NCBI GenBank assembly: GCA_964654995.1
Contig: CAZZKF010000002.1
Location: 1 to 64,000 of the forward strand
Direction: 5' to 3'
Source: CAZZKF01 sp964654995
GTDB lineage: Bacteria; Pseudomonadota; Alphaproteobacteria; CAZZKF01
DNA length: 64,000 nt
The translations under genes were made by a program, and so were the position numbers. How positions within the stretch are numbered: the stretch's first letter is position 1; the number at the start of each line of letters is the position of its first letter. Below the pieces are notes generated by a model, which worked only from the letters and a program-made list of their open reading frames with translations, did no database searches and had not been told where the DNA came from. Shown here piece after piece: positions 9,245 through 16,738 of the stretch.

Positions 9245-9961
9245 ATGTCCGTGACGACACCCGAATCCAAGCCTGAAGATGCGCCCTGTCCGGTTGCCGT
9301 CTCGTGGAGCGGCGGCAAGGACAGCGCGCTGATGCTGCAGGCGCTGAGGCGCGATCCCCGGTATCGTCCGGCCGCCCTGCTGACCACCGTGACCGGGCCG
9401 GATGCGCGAATCAGCTATCACCGGGTGCGCGTCGACCTGCTCGATCGCCAGGCGGCGGCGCTCGATCTGCCGCTTTACAAGATGGTGCTGACGGCCGAGC
9501 ACGCCCCCAACACAGAATACATCCGCGCCTTCGGTGAAAGCGCCGCACGCCTGCGCGAGGCCGGGATCGACACCATCGCCTTCGGCGACATCTTTCTCGA
9601 AGACCTGCGCCGCTGGCGCGAGGAGCGGATGGCCGAGATCGATATGCACCCGATCTTTCCGATCTGGGGGCGCGACAGTGTCGAACTGATGGATGAATTC
9701 CTCACCACCGGCTTTCGCGCCCGCCTGGTCTGCGTGGATGCGAAAAAACTGGGCCGCGATTTCGCCGGCCGGCTGCTGGACCGCGCCCTGCTTGACGATC
9801 TGCCCGACGGCGTCGATCCGTGCGGCGAGAACGGCGAATACCATTCTTTCGTCTTCAACGGCCCCGGCTTTACCGCTCCCGTGCATCTGCGTGTTGGCCA
9901 GATCGAGGCCCGGGACGGGCGGTTTTACGCCGACCTGATGGTGGAGGATGCAGCGCCGTGA
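9245..9961 (+). CDS. PP-loop ATP pyrophosphatase of the Dph6-related (MJ0570) family
   Basis: A 238-residue cytosolic enzyme. The PP-loop SWSGGKDSALML (from about residue 20) binds ATP, and the C-terminal PCGENGEYHSF motif marks the Dph6-like family usually auto-annotated as diphthine-ammonia ligase. Bacteria lack diphthamide, so that name cannot be literal; the family presumably adenylates a carboxylate for amidation or ligation. Its stop overlaps the GTG start of a BtuF-like gene (GTGA), so the two are coupled. Corrinoid or cobamide chemistry is a reasonable but untested guess. Confidence 0.8.
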   Translation: MSVTTPESKPEDAPCPVAVSWSGGKDSALMLQALRRDPRYRPAALLTTVTGPDARISYHRVRVDLLDRQAAALDLPLYKMVLTAEHAPNTEYIRAFGESAARLREAGIDTIAFGDIFLEDLRRWREERMAEIDMHPIFPIWGRDSVELMDEFLTTGFRARLVCVDAKKLGRDFAGRLLDRALLDDLPDGVDPCGENGEYHSFVFNGPGFTAPVHLRVGQIEARDGRFYADLMVEDAAP

Positions 9962-10764
9962 CCGGCGTGCCCGAACGCATCGTCTGTTTGAGCGCCGAGA
10001 CGGTGGATCTGCTCTACCGGCTGGGCGTCGGCGATCAGGTGGTCGGAGTGTCCGGCTATACAGTGTTTCCGCCGCAAGCCCGCAAAAAGCCGTTCGTGTC
10101 CGCCTTCACTTCGATCCGTTACGAGGTGATCGACGAGCTCAACCCCGACCTCATTCTGGCCTATTCCGACCTTCAGGCCGAGGCGGCCGCCGAGCTCGGC
10201 AAGAAGGGCTATCCGGTGGTGCTCACCAACCAGCGCAATCTCGACGAATGTTTCGAGACCTTCGCGCTCATCGGCCGCATCGTCGGGTGCGCCTGCGAGG
10301 CGGACGCCCTGATCGCCGATCTGACACAGCGTCTGGAGTCCGCACGGGCCGGCGCCGCCGAGGCCGGCGGTCGACGCCCGCGGGTGTTTTTCGAGGAGTG
10401 GGACGAGCCGCTGATTTCCGGCATCGGCTGGATCGACGACCTGATCCGGGCGGCCGGTGGCGAGCCGGTCTTTCCCGAACTCGCCAGTGCCCGTGCCGCC
10501 GGTGATCGCATCGTCTCACCCGATGCCGTGGTGACGGCCGCGCCCGATATCGTCATCGCCTCATGGTGCGGGCGCAAGGCGAACCTGGCGCGCATCCGGG
10601 CACGCCCGGGCTGGGAAACAATCCCGGCGGTGCAAACGGGCGCGATCCACGAGATCAAATCGGCTTATTGCCTGCAGCCCGGCCCGGCGCTTATCACCGA
10701 AGGCCTGCCGCGTTTCATCGATATCATCGACGACTGGCGGACCCGGGTGCAACAAAGCGCCTGA
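9958..10764 (+). CDS. BtuF-like cobalamin/metal-chelate-binding protein lacking a signal peptide
   Basis: A 268-residue protein of the type III periplasmic-binding fold (BtuF/FepB): PERIVCLSAETVDLLYRLG at the N-terminus, the DLILAYSDLQAE strand-turn, a FFEEWDEPLISG segment and a C-terminal Trp/Asp-rich helix. The mature fold begins within the first ten residues, so there is no room for a signal peptide and the protein should stay in the cytosol. It starts with GTG inside the stop codon of the PP-loop gene. BtuF-like proteins of this type are often annotated as cobalamin-binding; the ligand is inferred. Confidence 0.75.
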   Translation: MTGVPERIVCLSAETVDLLYRLGVGDQVVGVSGYTVFPPQARKKPFVSAFTSIRYEVIDELNPDLILAYSDLQAEAAAELGKKGYPVVLTNQRNLDECFETFALIGRIVGCACEADALIADLTQRLESARAGAAEAGGRRPRVFFEEWDEPLISGIGWIDDLIRAAGGEPVFPELASARAAGDRIVSPDAVVTAAPDIVIASWCGRKANLARIRARPGWETIPAVQTGAIHEIKSAYCLQPGPALITEGLPRFIDIIDDWRTRVQQSA

Positions 10765-10800
10765 GCCCGGCGGCAAACCGCCGGGACTTGGCCACCGACG

Positions 10801-11280
10801 CTACTTGCTGTCTTTCGCCTCGATATGGCGATGCGCCAATTCGGTCTTGGTGCGGGCCAGGGTCGCTGTATAGCGTGCGAACAGGGCCTGGGCTTTCTCC
10901 GCCCCGCCTTCCTGTTCGGCCAAAGCGGCCCAGAAAGCCTCGGTGCGCGGGCTGGTGATCCAGTTGAATGCCGCCGGCCCTTCCGTCAGACGAAAGTAGG
11001 CGGCACTGTCCCAGGGACCGGTCTGAAAATCGATGATCGTCGCCGGATTGCCGGCCTTTTTGCCGGCCGGCACAAGATGGTCGTAAATGAGCTTGTAGCC
11101 CTCGTCGCTCTTGCCCGGTTTGAAGGCGATATAGAGCACGCTGTAATAGATGACATTTTCGCGCTTTTCCGCCTTCGGCAGATCGGCGGCCGAGGCCGGC
11201 AGGGCAGCCAGCACAATGCCGACGGCGATGACGGTTGCGCACAGCGCACGCATGGGTGTTGCGATCGTGGATGCGATCAT
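10801..11280 (-). CDS. Small secreted protein, function unknown
   Basis: A 159-residue protein with a clear signal peptide ending near the LPASAA site. The mature part is helical and rich in Ala, Glu and Lys, with KPGKSDEGYKLIYDHLVPAGKKAG and a TGPWDSAAYFRL segment. The latter loosely resembles dimeric alpha-beta barrel (EthD/NIPSNAP-like) proteins, but I cannot assign it firmly. The ATG at 11280 is preceded by GGGGGGAG, better placed than any upstream start in this frame. Confidence 0.6.
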   Translation of the reverse strand: MIASTIATPMRALCATVIAVGIVLAALPASAADLPKAEKRENVIYYSVLYIAFKPGKSDEGYKLIYDHLVPAGKKAGNPATIIDFQTGPWDSAAYFRLTEGPAAFNWITSPRTEAFWAALAEQEGGAEKAQALFARYTATLARTKTELAHRHIEAKDSK

Positions 11281-11412
11281 TGGTTGCTCCCCCCGTTTTT
11301 CGGATAGCGTATCCCTCATCCGCACCGGAATGATGCAGACCAACCGAGAGTAGTCTATCCGCGCTAGTCTGTCGCGAATAATCGGTACAAGGAGAACGGC
11401 GGCAAACGGCCC

Positions 11413-11520
11413 TCAGATTCGCTCCGGCACCAGATCGTTCGTCCGGGCAATGATTTTGCGCATCATCTCGGAAGTGCCGGCGCCGACCGTGAATCCCAGC
11501 GAATCGCGGGCCAGAATCAT
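11413..11520 (-). pseudogene. Acyl-CoA dehydrogenase C-terminal remnant (35-codon ORF)
   Basis: The 35-residue frame runs from an ATG at 11520 to a TGA at 11413. It contains GAGTSEMMRKIIAR, the signature of the last helix of acyl-CoA dehydrogenases (GTSExxRxxIxR). An in-frame TGA seven codons upstream (11541-11539) shows the rest of the gene is gone. Unusually for a fossil, the ATG has a perfect AAGGAGG ribosome site (11533-11527) six bases away. It lies 42 bases downstream of the OppA copy 2 stop on the same strand. It is probably decay, possibly a translated micro-ORF. Confidence 0.6.
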
Positions 11521-11562
11521 CGCGGCCCTCCTTGGTGTTCAGGCCCGGGCCGGAGGCGCCGG

Positions 11563-13212
11563 TCAGCGGGCGATGTTCTGGCCCGGGCCGGTCTTGTCGA
11601 TCCACATCCAGCGGGTCAGATAACGGCCCATGATATTGCCCTGAAAGCCCTTGAGGTAGGGCTTGACCATGTGCCGGTCGACATAGAAATAGATCGGGAT
11701 GATGGGGAGATCCTCGAGCATCACCGCTTCCGCCTTGGCCAGCAGGTCGGCCCGGCGCTCCGGATCAAGCTCGCGATTGGCGGCATCCAGCAGCGCGTCG
11801 AATTCGGGATTGGCATAGCCCGGATTGTTCATCGGCCCGGCATCCGAGCGCAAAATCTCAAGAAATGTGTAAGGATCGTTGTAATCGCCGATCCAGCCGT
11901 CGCGCGCGACCTCGAACTGCTTCAGGTTGCGGCTGTTGATCAGCGCCTTCCATTCCTCGTTACGCATCGAAGTGACCACCCCGATGCGCTTCCACATGGA
12001 GGCAATGGCAATGGCGATGCGCTTGTGATCCTCCATGGTGTTGTAGAGGATTTCGACTTTCAGCGGTTGCTCCCGCGAATAGCCGGCCTCTGCCATCAGC
12101 TCCCTGGCTTTCTTCGTACGCTGGGCTTGCGTCCACTTGGCCCACTCGGGTGTGACCGGGCGGTGGTGGGCGGTGGCCGGCGGCACGAAGGAATAGGCCG
12201 GAATCTGTCCCTGCCGGGTGATCTTGTTGGCGATCACCTCGCGGTCGATCGCCATATTCAGCGCCTTGCGCACCCGCGGGTCCTTGAACTTGTCGTTTTC
12301 CAGATTGATGTCGTAGTAATAGGCGCCGAGATACGGCGTGATGCTGGCCTCAGCCTTCAGATTCTTCATCACCCAGCGGTAATCGGTGAGCGAGATGACA
12401 TAGGTGAAATCGAGCTCGCCAGCCCGGTACTGTTTCATCTCGGCCGCCGTGTCTTCGGTCGGGTAGTAGATCACCTTGTCGATGCGGACATTCTCGGCAT
12501 CGTGGAAGTAGGGGTTCTTGACCAGCGTGATATGTGACTGCGGCGCCCATTCGGTGAGCTTGTAGGCGCCGTTCGAGATCATGTTGCCGGGCTTGATCCA
12601 TTTGGTGCCCAGCGCCTCGACGCTCTTGCGGTGCACCGGATACATGCTGGAGTGCGTCAGCATGCCCAGGAAATAAGGGGTCGGGCGCTCAAGCGTGATC
12701 CTGAGCGTCAGGTCGTCAACCGCCTCGACGCCCATTTTGGACAAATCCGTCTCGGCGCCCGAGGCAATCGCCTTGGCGTTCAGAATCGGATAGGCGATGA
12801 AGGCATAGGGCGCCGCGGTCGCTGGATTGACCAGCCGGCGCATGGCATAGACGAAATCCTGTGCGGTGACCGGATCACCGTTCGACCAGCGCCCGTCCTT
12901 GCGCAGATGGAAGGTGTAGACGGTGCCATCGTCGCTGATTTCCCAGCGCTCTGCCGCGCCGGGAATGAGCGTCGCGTCCATCGCTTCGGTCACCAGGCCT
13001 TCGAACAGATCGCGCTGAATGTTCGATGCCCCCACCCCTTGCGAGGTATGCACATCCAGGGTCTCCGGCTCGGCGCCGTTGCCACGGCGCAAGACGGTCT
13101 CCGCCGCCACGCCGGGCGCAAACACGCCGGCCAGCAGGACCATGCCCGCCAGCACGGCCAGGGCCCGAAGGCCGGTTCCTGCTCGTGGTATCACGCTCAC
13201 TCCCCTCCCCAT
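11563..13212 (-). CDS. Oligopeptide ABC-transporter substrate-binding protein (OppA/MppA type), copy 2
   Basis: A 549-residue paralogue of the protein at 6.3-7.9 kb, with the same blocks in the same order: signal peptide, VLRRGNGAEPETLDVHTSQG, NGDPVTAQDFVYAMRRLVNP, KNPYFHDAENVRIDKV, and a near-identical C-terminus ending TGPGQNIAR. Like copy 1 it has no adjacent permease or ATPase. The ATG at 13212 lacks a ribosome site; a GTG at 13194 sits six bases after GGGGAGGGGA and may be the true start, leaving the signal peptide intact. Confidence 0.88.
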   Translation of the reverse strand: MGRGVSVIPRAGTGLRALAVLAGMVLLAGVFAPGVAAETVLRRGNGAEPETLDVHTSQGVGASNIQRDLFEGLVTEAMDATLIPGAAERWEISDDGTVYTFHLRKDGRWSNGDPVTAQDFVYAMRRLVNPATAAPYAFIAYPILNAKAIASGAETDLSKMGVEAVDDLTLRITLERPTPYFLGMLTHSSMYPVHRKSVEALGTKWIKPGNMISNGAYKLTEWAPQSHITLVKNPYFHDAENVRIDKVIYYPTEDTAAEMKQYRAGELDFTYVISLTDYRWVMKNLKAEASITPYLGAYYYDINLENDKFKDPRVRKALNMAIDREVIANKITRQGQIPAYSFVPPATAHHRPVTPEWAKWTQAQRTKKARELMAEAGYSREQPLKVEILYNTMEDHKRIAIAIASMWKRIGVVTSMRNEEWKALINSRNLKQFEVARDGWIGDYNDPYTFLEILRSDAGPMNNPGYANPEFDALLDAANRELDPERRADLLAKAEAVMLEDLPIIPIYFYVDRHMVKPYLKGFQGNIMGRYLTRWMWIDKTGPGQNIAR

Positions 13213-13306
13213 GCGAACGGCTTTCCACCGTCGCCTATCAAGCTAGAAGATGATTGTGGCGAAATCCAGACCGGCCGGCGGCCTGCAATCGCGCCCATGC
13301 GCCGGC

Positions 13307-14170
13307 CTAAGCCCGTGCCGAACACGCCCAGGCGGCGCCGGGAAGCGAGGCTCGCGTGCCGTCGTGATAAGGCGCGAGGACTTTCGCCACCACCGTCTCG
13401 GCCCGCCTGATCGTTTCTTCGTCGGCCTCCGCCAGCAGCCGCGCCACCGGGCCCAACCGAAGGATCAGCCGGGTGACGTCCTCAAGCGTGCCGGTGCCGC
13501 CGATGATCATCTGCCGGTCCATCGGCTCGATCGAAATCTGGGCAAAGCCGGCGCCCTCGAGGATGGCTTCGATGCGGGCCCGCTCGGCCATCGAAAACGG
13601 GCCCGGCGCACCGGGTTCCGGTTCCGGCACTTCGATGAATTCGGCCACTGCCTGGATCGGCAAGGCCGCCCACGGGTTGTCCGAGAGCGCCCGCCAGCAG
13701 GCAAACGCAATCCGGCCGCCGGGCTTGAGCGCGCGGCGCAGATTGGCGAATGCCGCCACCGGATCGGTAAAGAACATCACGCCAAAGCGCGAAAAGATGG
13801 CATCGAAGACGGCGTCGGCGAAGGCATAGGTGGCGGCGTCGGCATTGATGATCTCGACATTGGCAAGCCCCGCCTCGGCGACGCGCTCACGGGCCCGGGC
13901 CAGCATCGGCGCCGAGATGTCCACCGCCGTCACATGGCCACTCTCGCCGACGCGTGCCGCCAGTTGCAGCGCCGTCTGGCCGCAGCCGCAGCCGACATCG
14001 AGCAGCCGCTCGCCCGGCGCCGGGGCAAGGCGATCCATGACCTCGAGGCCGAATCCCTCGATCTGCTGATCCAGCAGCTCCTGAAAGGCGACCCATTTGG
14101 CGCCGGCTTCGGCATTCCAGTATTCGATCTGATCGGCGTTGGGACCGGCGGCTTCGATTGTCTGCATCAT
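13307..14170 (-). CDS. Class I SAM-dependent methyltransferase
   Basis: A 287-residue cytosolic protein. Motif I LLDVGCGCGQTALQLA (near residue 58) forms the SAM-binding loop; motif II VTAVDISAPMLARARER supplies the acidic residue for the ribose; FSRFGVMFF and LKPGGRIAFACWR are motifs typical of the UbiE/Methyltransf_11 group. The substrate is unknown. Two adjacent ATGs (14170 and 14167) follow an AGGAGAG site. It is divergent from queC. Confidence 0.82.
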   Translation of the reverse strand: MMQTIEAAGPNADQIEYWNAEAGAKWVAFQELLDQQIEGFGLEVMDRLAPAPGERLLDVGCGCGQTALQLAARVGESGHVTAVDISAPMLARARERVAEAGLANVEIINADAATYAFADAVFDAIFSRFGVMFFTDPVAAFANLRRALKPGGRIAFACWRALSDNPWAALPIQAVAEFIEVPEPEPGAPGPFSMAERARIEAILEGAGFAQISIEPMDRQMIIGGTGTLEDVTRLILRLGPVARLLAEADEETIRRAETVVAKVLAPYHDGTRASLPGAAWACSARA

Positions 14171-14298
14171 GCGCTCTCCTGGGTTTCGGCGCCCCGACCT
14201 TAGGATACCGCATGGCCCCTGCCAAGAGGGCAACGCACGCTTGCCGCCATGCGCGTCATGAACTAAGTAGACGGCGTAACTCCCAACACGAGCGGACC

Positions 14299-15018
14299 AT
14301 GACCGAAGCCGAGCAAAACAAGGCGGTTGTGCTGCTGAGCGGCGGGCTCGACTCGGCGACCGTTCTGGCAATTGCCGCCGATCAAGGCTATGCGCTGCAT
14401 GCCCTGACCTTTCGCTATGGCCAGCGTCACGCCGTCGAGATCGAGGCGGCGCGCCAGATCGCCGCCCGCACCGGTGTTGCCGCCCATACGATTGTCGACA
14501 TCGACCTGCGCCGCTTCGGTGGCTCGGCGCTGACCGATGCCATTGCCGTACCCAAGCACCGCTCGGATGCCGAGATCGCTGACGGCATCCCGATCACCTA
14601 TGTGCCGGCCCGCAACACGATCTTTTTGAGCTATGCGCTGGCCTGGGCCGAAGTTCTGGGATGCGGCGACATTTTCATCGGAGTCAACGCGCTGGATTAC
14701 TCCGGTTATCCCGACTGCCGGCCCGAATTCATCGCCGCCTTCGAGCGCGTCGCCAACCTCGGCACCAGGGCGGGGGTGGAAGGCCGCCGGGCGATTCGCA
14801 TTCACGCGCCGCTGATCGAGCTGACCAAGGCCGAGATCATCGCCCGCGGCCTCGCGCTCGGCGTCGATTACGGTTTGACCACAAGCTGCTACGACCCGGA
14901 CGAGCGTGGCGCCGCCTGCGGCGCCTGCGATTCCTGCCGGTTGCGCCTCAAGGGCTTTGCCGAACTGGGGCGCCAGGACCCCCGCCCCTATCGCCCAAGG
15001 GCAGAGGTGACGCCGTGA
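14299..15018 (+). CDS. queC: 7-cyano-7-deazaguanine synthase (QueC)
   Basis: The 239-residue enzyme converts 7-carboxy-7-deazaguanine, ATP and ammonia into preQ0 for queuosine. The PP-loop LLSGGLDSATVLA lies near residues 12-24. The zinc site is formed by TTSCYDP and CGACDSC toward the C-terminus. The YVPARNTIFLSYALAWAE segment is typical of the family. It is followed at a four-base overlap (GTGA) by queE and then queD, so all three steps from the QueD product to preQ0 are encoded together. Neither folE nor queF is in the window. Confidence 0.95.
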   Translation: MTEAEQNKAVVLLSGGLDSATVLAIAADQGYALHALTFRYGQRHAVEIEAARQIAARTGVAAHTIVDIDLRRFGGSALTDAIAVPKHRSDAEIADGIPITYVPARNTIFLSYALAWAEVLGCGDIFIGVNALDYSGYPDCRPEFIAAFERVANLGTRAGVEGRRAIRIHAPLIELTKAEIIARGLALGVDYGLTTSCYDPDERGAACGACDSCRLRLKGFAELGRQDPRPYRPRAEVTP

Positions 15019-15653
15019 CCTACGCGGTCAAGGAAATCTATTTCACCCTTCAGGGCGAGGGCGCGAATGTCGGGCGCGCCGCCGTCTTCTGCCGCTTTGC
15101 GGGCTGCAATCTGTGGTCGGGCCGTGAAGAGGACCGGGCAAGCGCCATCTGTTCCTTTTGCGATACCGATTTCGTCGGCACCGATGGCCCCGGCGGCGGC
15201 CGGTTCGAGACGCCGCAGGCGCTGGCCCGGGCGGTCCGCGCCGCCTGGCCCACGGATGGAGACTCTGACCGAGCCTTGCTGGTCTGCACCGGCGGCGAGC
15301 CGGCCCTGCAACTGGACGCGGCGGCGACCCGCGCCTTTCACGACGCCGGCTTCGAGGTGGCGATCGAGACCAACGGCACCCGGCCGATCCCCGCCGGCGT
15401 CGACTGGATCTGCGTCAGCCCCAAGGCCGGAACGGACCTGGTGGTGCGCCGTGGCGACGAGCTGAAACTGGTCTACCCGCAGGCCGGGGCCGAACCGACA
15501 CTTTACGAAGGGCTCGATTTCCGGCATTTCTTCCTGCAGCCGATGGACGGGCCGGATCGGGACGATAACACCCGGGCCGCCCTCGCCTACTGCCTGGCCC
15601 ACCCGAAGTGGCGGCTCAGCCTGCAGACCCACAAATATCTCGGCATCGCCTGA
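15015..15653 (+). CDS. queE: 7-carboxy-7-deazaguanine synthase (QueE), radical SAM
   Basis: The 212-residue radical-SAM enzyme rearranges 6-carboxytetrahydropterin to 7-carboxy-7-deazaguanine. Its [4Fe-4S] motif is CX14CX2C (GCNLW to ICSFC), the expanded form known from one QueE clade rather than the standard CX3CX2C. Supporting motifs are YFTLQGEGANVGR at the N-terminus and CTGGEPALQLD. It starts at a GTG overlapping the queC stop and is followed 12 bases later by queD. It needs Fe-S clusters, plausibly supplied by the neighbouring isc operon. Confidence 0.95.
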   Translation: MTYAVKEIYFTLQGEGANVGRAAVFCRFAGCNLWSGREEDRASAICSFCDTDFVGTDGPGGGRFETPQALARAVRAAWPTDGDSDRALLVCTGGEPALQLDAAATRAFHDAGFEVAIETNGTRPIPAGVDWICVSPKAGTDLVVRRGDELKLVYPQAGAEPTLYEGLDFRHFFLQPMDGPDRDDNTRAALAYCLAHPKWRLSLQTHKYLGIA

Positions 15654-15665
15654 AAGACCGGGTCC

Positions 15666-16022
15666 ATGGAAATCTACAAGGAATTCTCGTTCGAGGCCGC
15701 CCACCGCCTGCCGAATGTGCCGGAGGGGCATAAATGCGCGCGGCTGCACGGGCATTCATTCCAGGTGGTGGTCCATGTCGCCGGTGCGATCGACGAGCAT
15801 CGCGGCTGGGTCGCCGATTTCGCCGATATCCGCGATGCCTTTGCGCCCTTGCTGCGCCAGCTCGACCACACCTACCTCAACGAGGTCGAGGGGCTGGAAA
15901 ACCCGACGTCGGAAAACATCGCCCGCTGGATCTGGACGCGCCTCGCCCCCGTCCTCCCCGGTCTTTCCAGGATCGTCATCCGCGAGACCTGTACCGCCGG
16001 GTGCATCTACACCGGCGACTGA
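15666..16022 (+). CDS. queD: 6-carboxy-5,6,7,8-tetrahydropterin synthase (QueD)
   Basis: A 118-residue member of the PTPS fold that makes 6-carboxytetrahydropterin from dihydroneopterin triphosphate. The zinc histidines are visible in FEAAHRL and in LHGHSF, and the catalytic cysteine in HKCARLHGHS. WVADFADI and LDHTYLNEV are typical family segments. It is the last gene of queC-queE-queD and ends one base before the convergent tfoX-like gene's stop region. Confidence 0.95.
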   Translation: MEIYKEFSFEAAHRLPNVPEGHKCARLHGHSFQVVVHVAGAIDEHRGWVADFADIRDAFAPLLRQLDHTYLNEVEGLENPTSENIARWIWTRLAPVLPGLSRIVIRETCTAGCIYTGD

Positions 16023-16023
16023 C

Positions 16024-16377
16024 TTATCTTCCCCGACTCTTTGCCGCCCGCGCCCTGAACGCCGAGTCCAATGCCCGGCGCCCCCATTCGGCCATCTCGT
16101 CGGGGTCGTCGAACACCGTGTCCGGCGCCTCGAAATACGAGCGCATTTCACGTATGCCTTCCCGCCTGTTGTAGGTGAACGGGGCAAGGCCCTGTTCCTC
16201 GAACAGCGGCCGGGTGTCATCGTCGACCCGAAGATACAGGCGCTCGGAGAAAATCAGCGCAAACATCACGTCGCCAACGAACAGCCCCCAGCCGCCGAAC
16301 ATGCGGCGTGGGTCGGGCGCCAGCTCAGGCCCCATGAGTTCGACCACGTAAGCGACGAACTCGGGTGGGCCGGACAA
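16024..16377 (-). CDS. TfoX/Sxy N-terminal domain protein
   Basis: A 117-residue protein consisting only of the TfoX N-terminal domain: RRMFGGWGLFVGDVMFALI and LYLRVDDDTRPLFEEQG are typical, with FTYNRREGIREMRSYFEAPD later. In gammaproteobacteria full-length Sxy activates competence genes; stand-alone N domains are widespread and uncharacterised. The probable start is TTG at 16377, three bases after the ferredoxin stop, so it is the last gene of the isc operon. A link to competence cannot be claimed. Confidence 0.8.
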   Translation of the reverse strand: MSGPPEFVAYVVELMGPELAPDPRRMFGGWGLFVGDVMFALIFSERLYLRVDDDTRPLFEEQGLAPFTYNRREGIREMRSYFEAPDTVFDDPDEMAEWGRRALDSAFRARAAKSRGR

Positions 16378-16380
16378 GGC

Positions 16381-16716
16381 CTAAAGCCCCAGCAGGTTGC
16401 GGGTTTCCGGTGGCAGGCGCACCACCAGACCGTCAAGATCGTCGGTCAGCACAAGCTGGCACGACAGCCGCGAGGTCGGGGCGATATGGGCGGTGAGGTC
16501 CAGCATGTCGCGCTCTTCCTCCGACGGCGGCGGCAGCCGGTCATAGAAACGGGGATCGACGATCACATGGCAGGTGGAGCACGCCATCGAGGCTTCGCAC
16601 GCGCCTTCCATGTCGATGCCATTGGCCTGGGCGATGTCCAGCACGCTTTCGCCTGCCGGGGCGTTGACTCGGGCGAGAATGCTGCCATCCGCAGCTTGAA
16701 AGATGATTTCCGGCAT
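16381..16716 (-). CDS. fdx: Isc-type [2Fe-2S] ferredoxin
   Basis: A 111-residue adrenodoxin-like ferredoxin. Cluster ligands are the cysteines of GACEASMACSTCHV plus the later RLSCQLVL, the pattern of Isc ferredoxin (CX5CX2C...C). It supplies electrons for reductive cluster assembly with the cysteine desulfurase. It follows iscS after 22 bases. In standard isc operons iscU, iscA, hscB and hscA lie between iscS and fdx; none is present here. Confidence 0.92.
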   Translation of the reverse strand: MPEIIFQAADGSILARVNAPAGESVLDIAQANGIDMEGACEASMACSTCHVIVDPRFYDRLPPPSEEERDMLDLTAHIAPTSRLSCQLVLTDDLDGLVVRLPPETRNLLGL

Positions 16717-16738
16717 GTGTTTGGGACCAACTCCGACT

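Noticed and set aside
9101..9886. N-terminal extension of the phytase-like esterase frame
   Set aside because: The extension lies antisense to the PP-loop ATPase; a ribosome site and signal peptide put the start at 9100.
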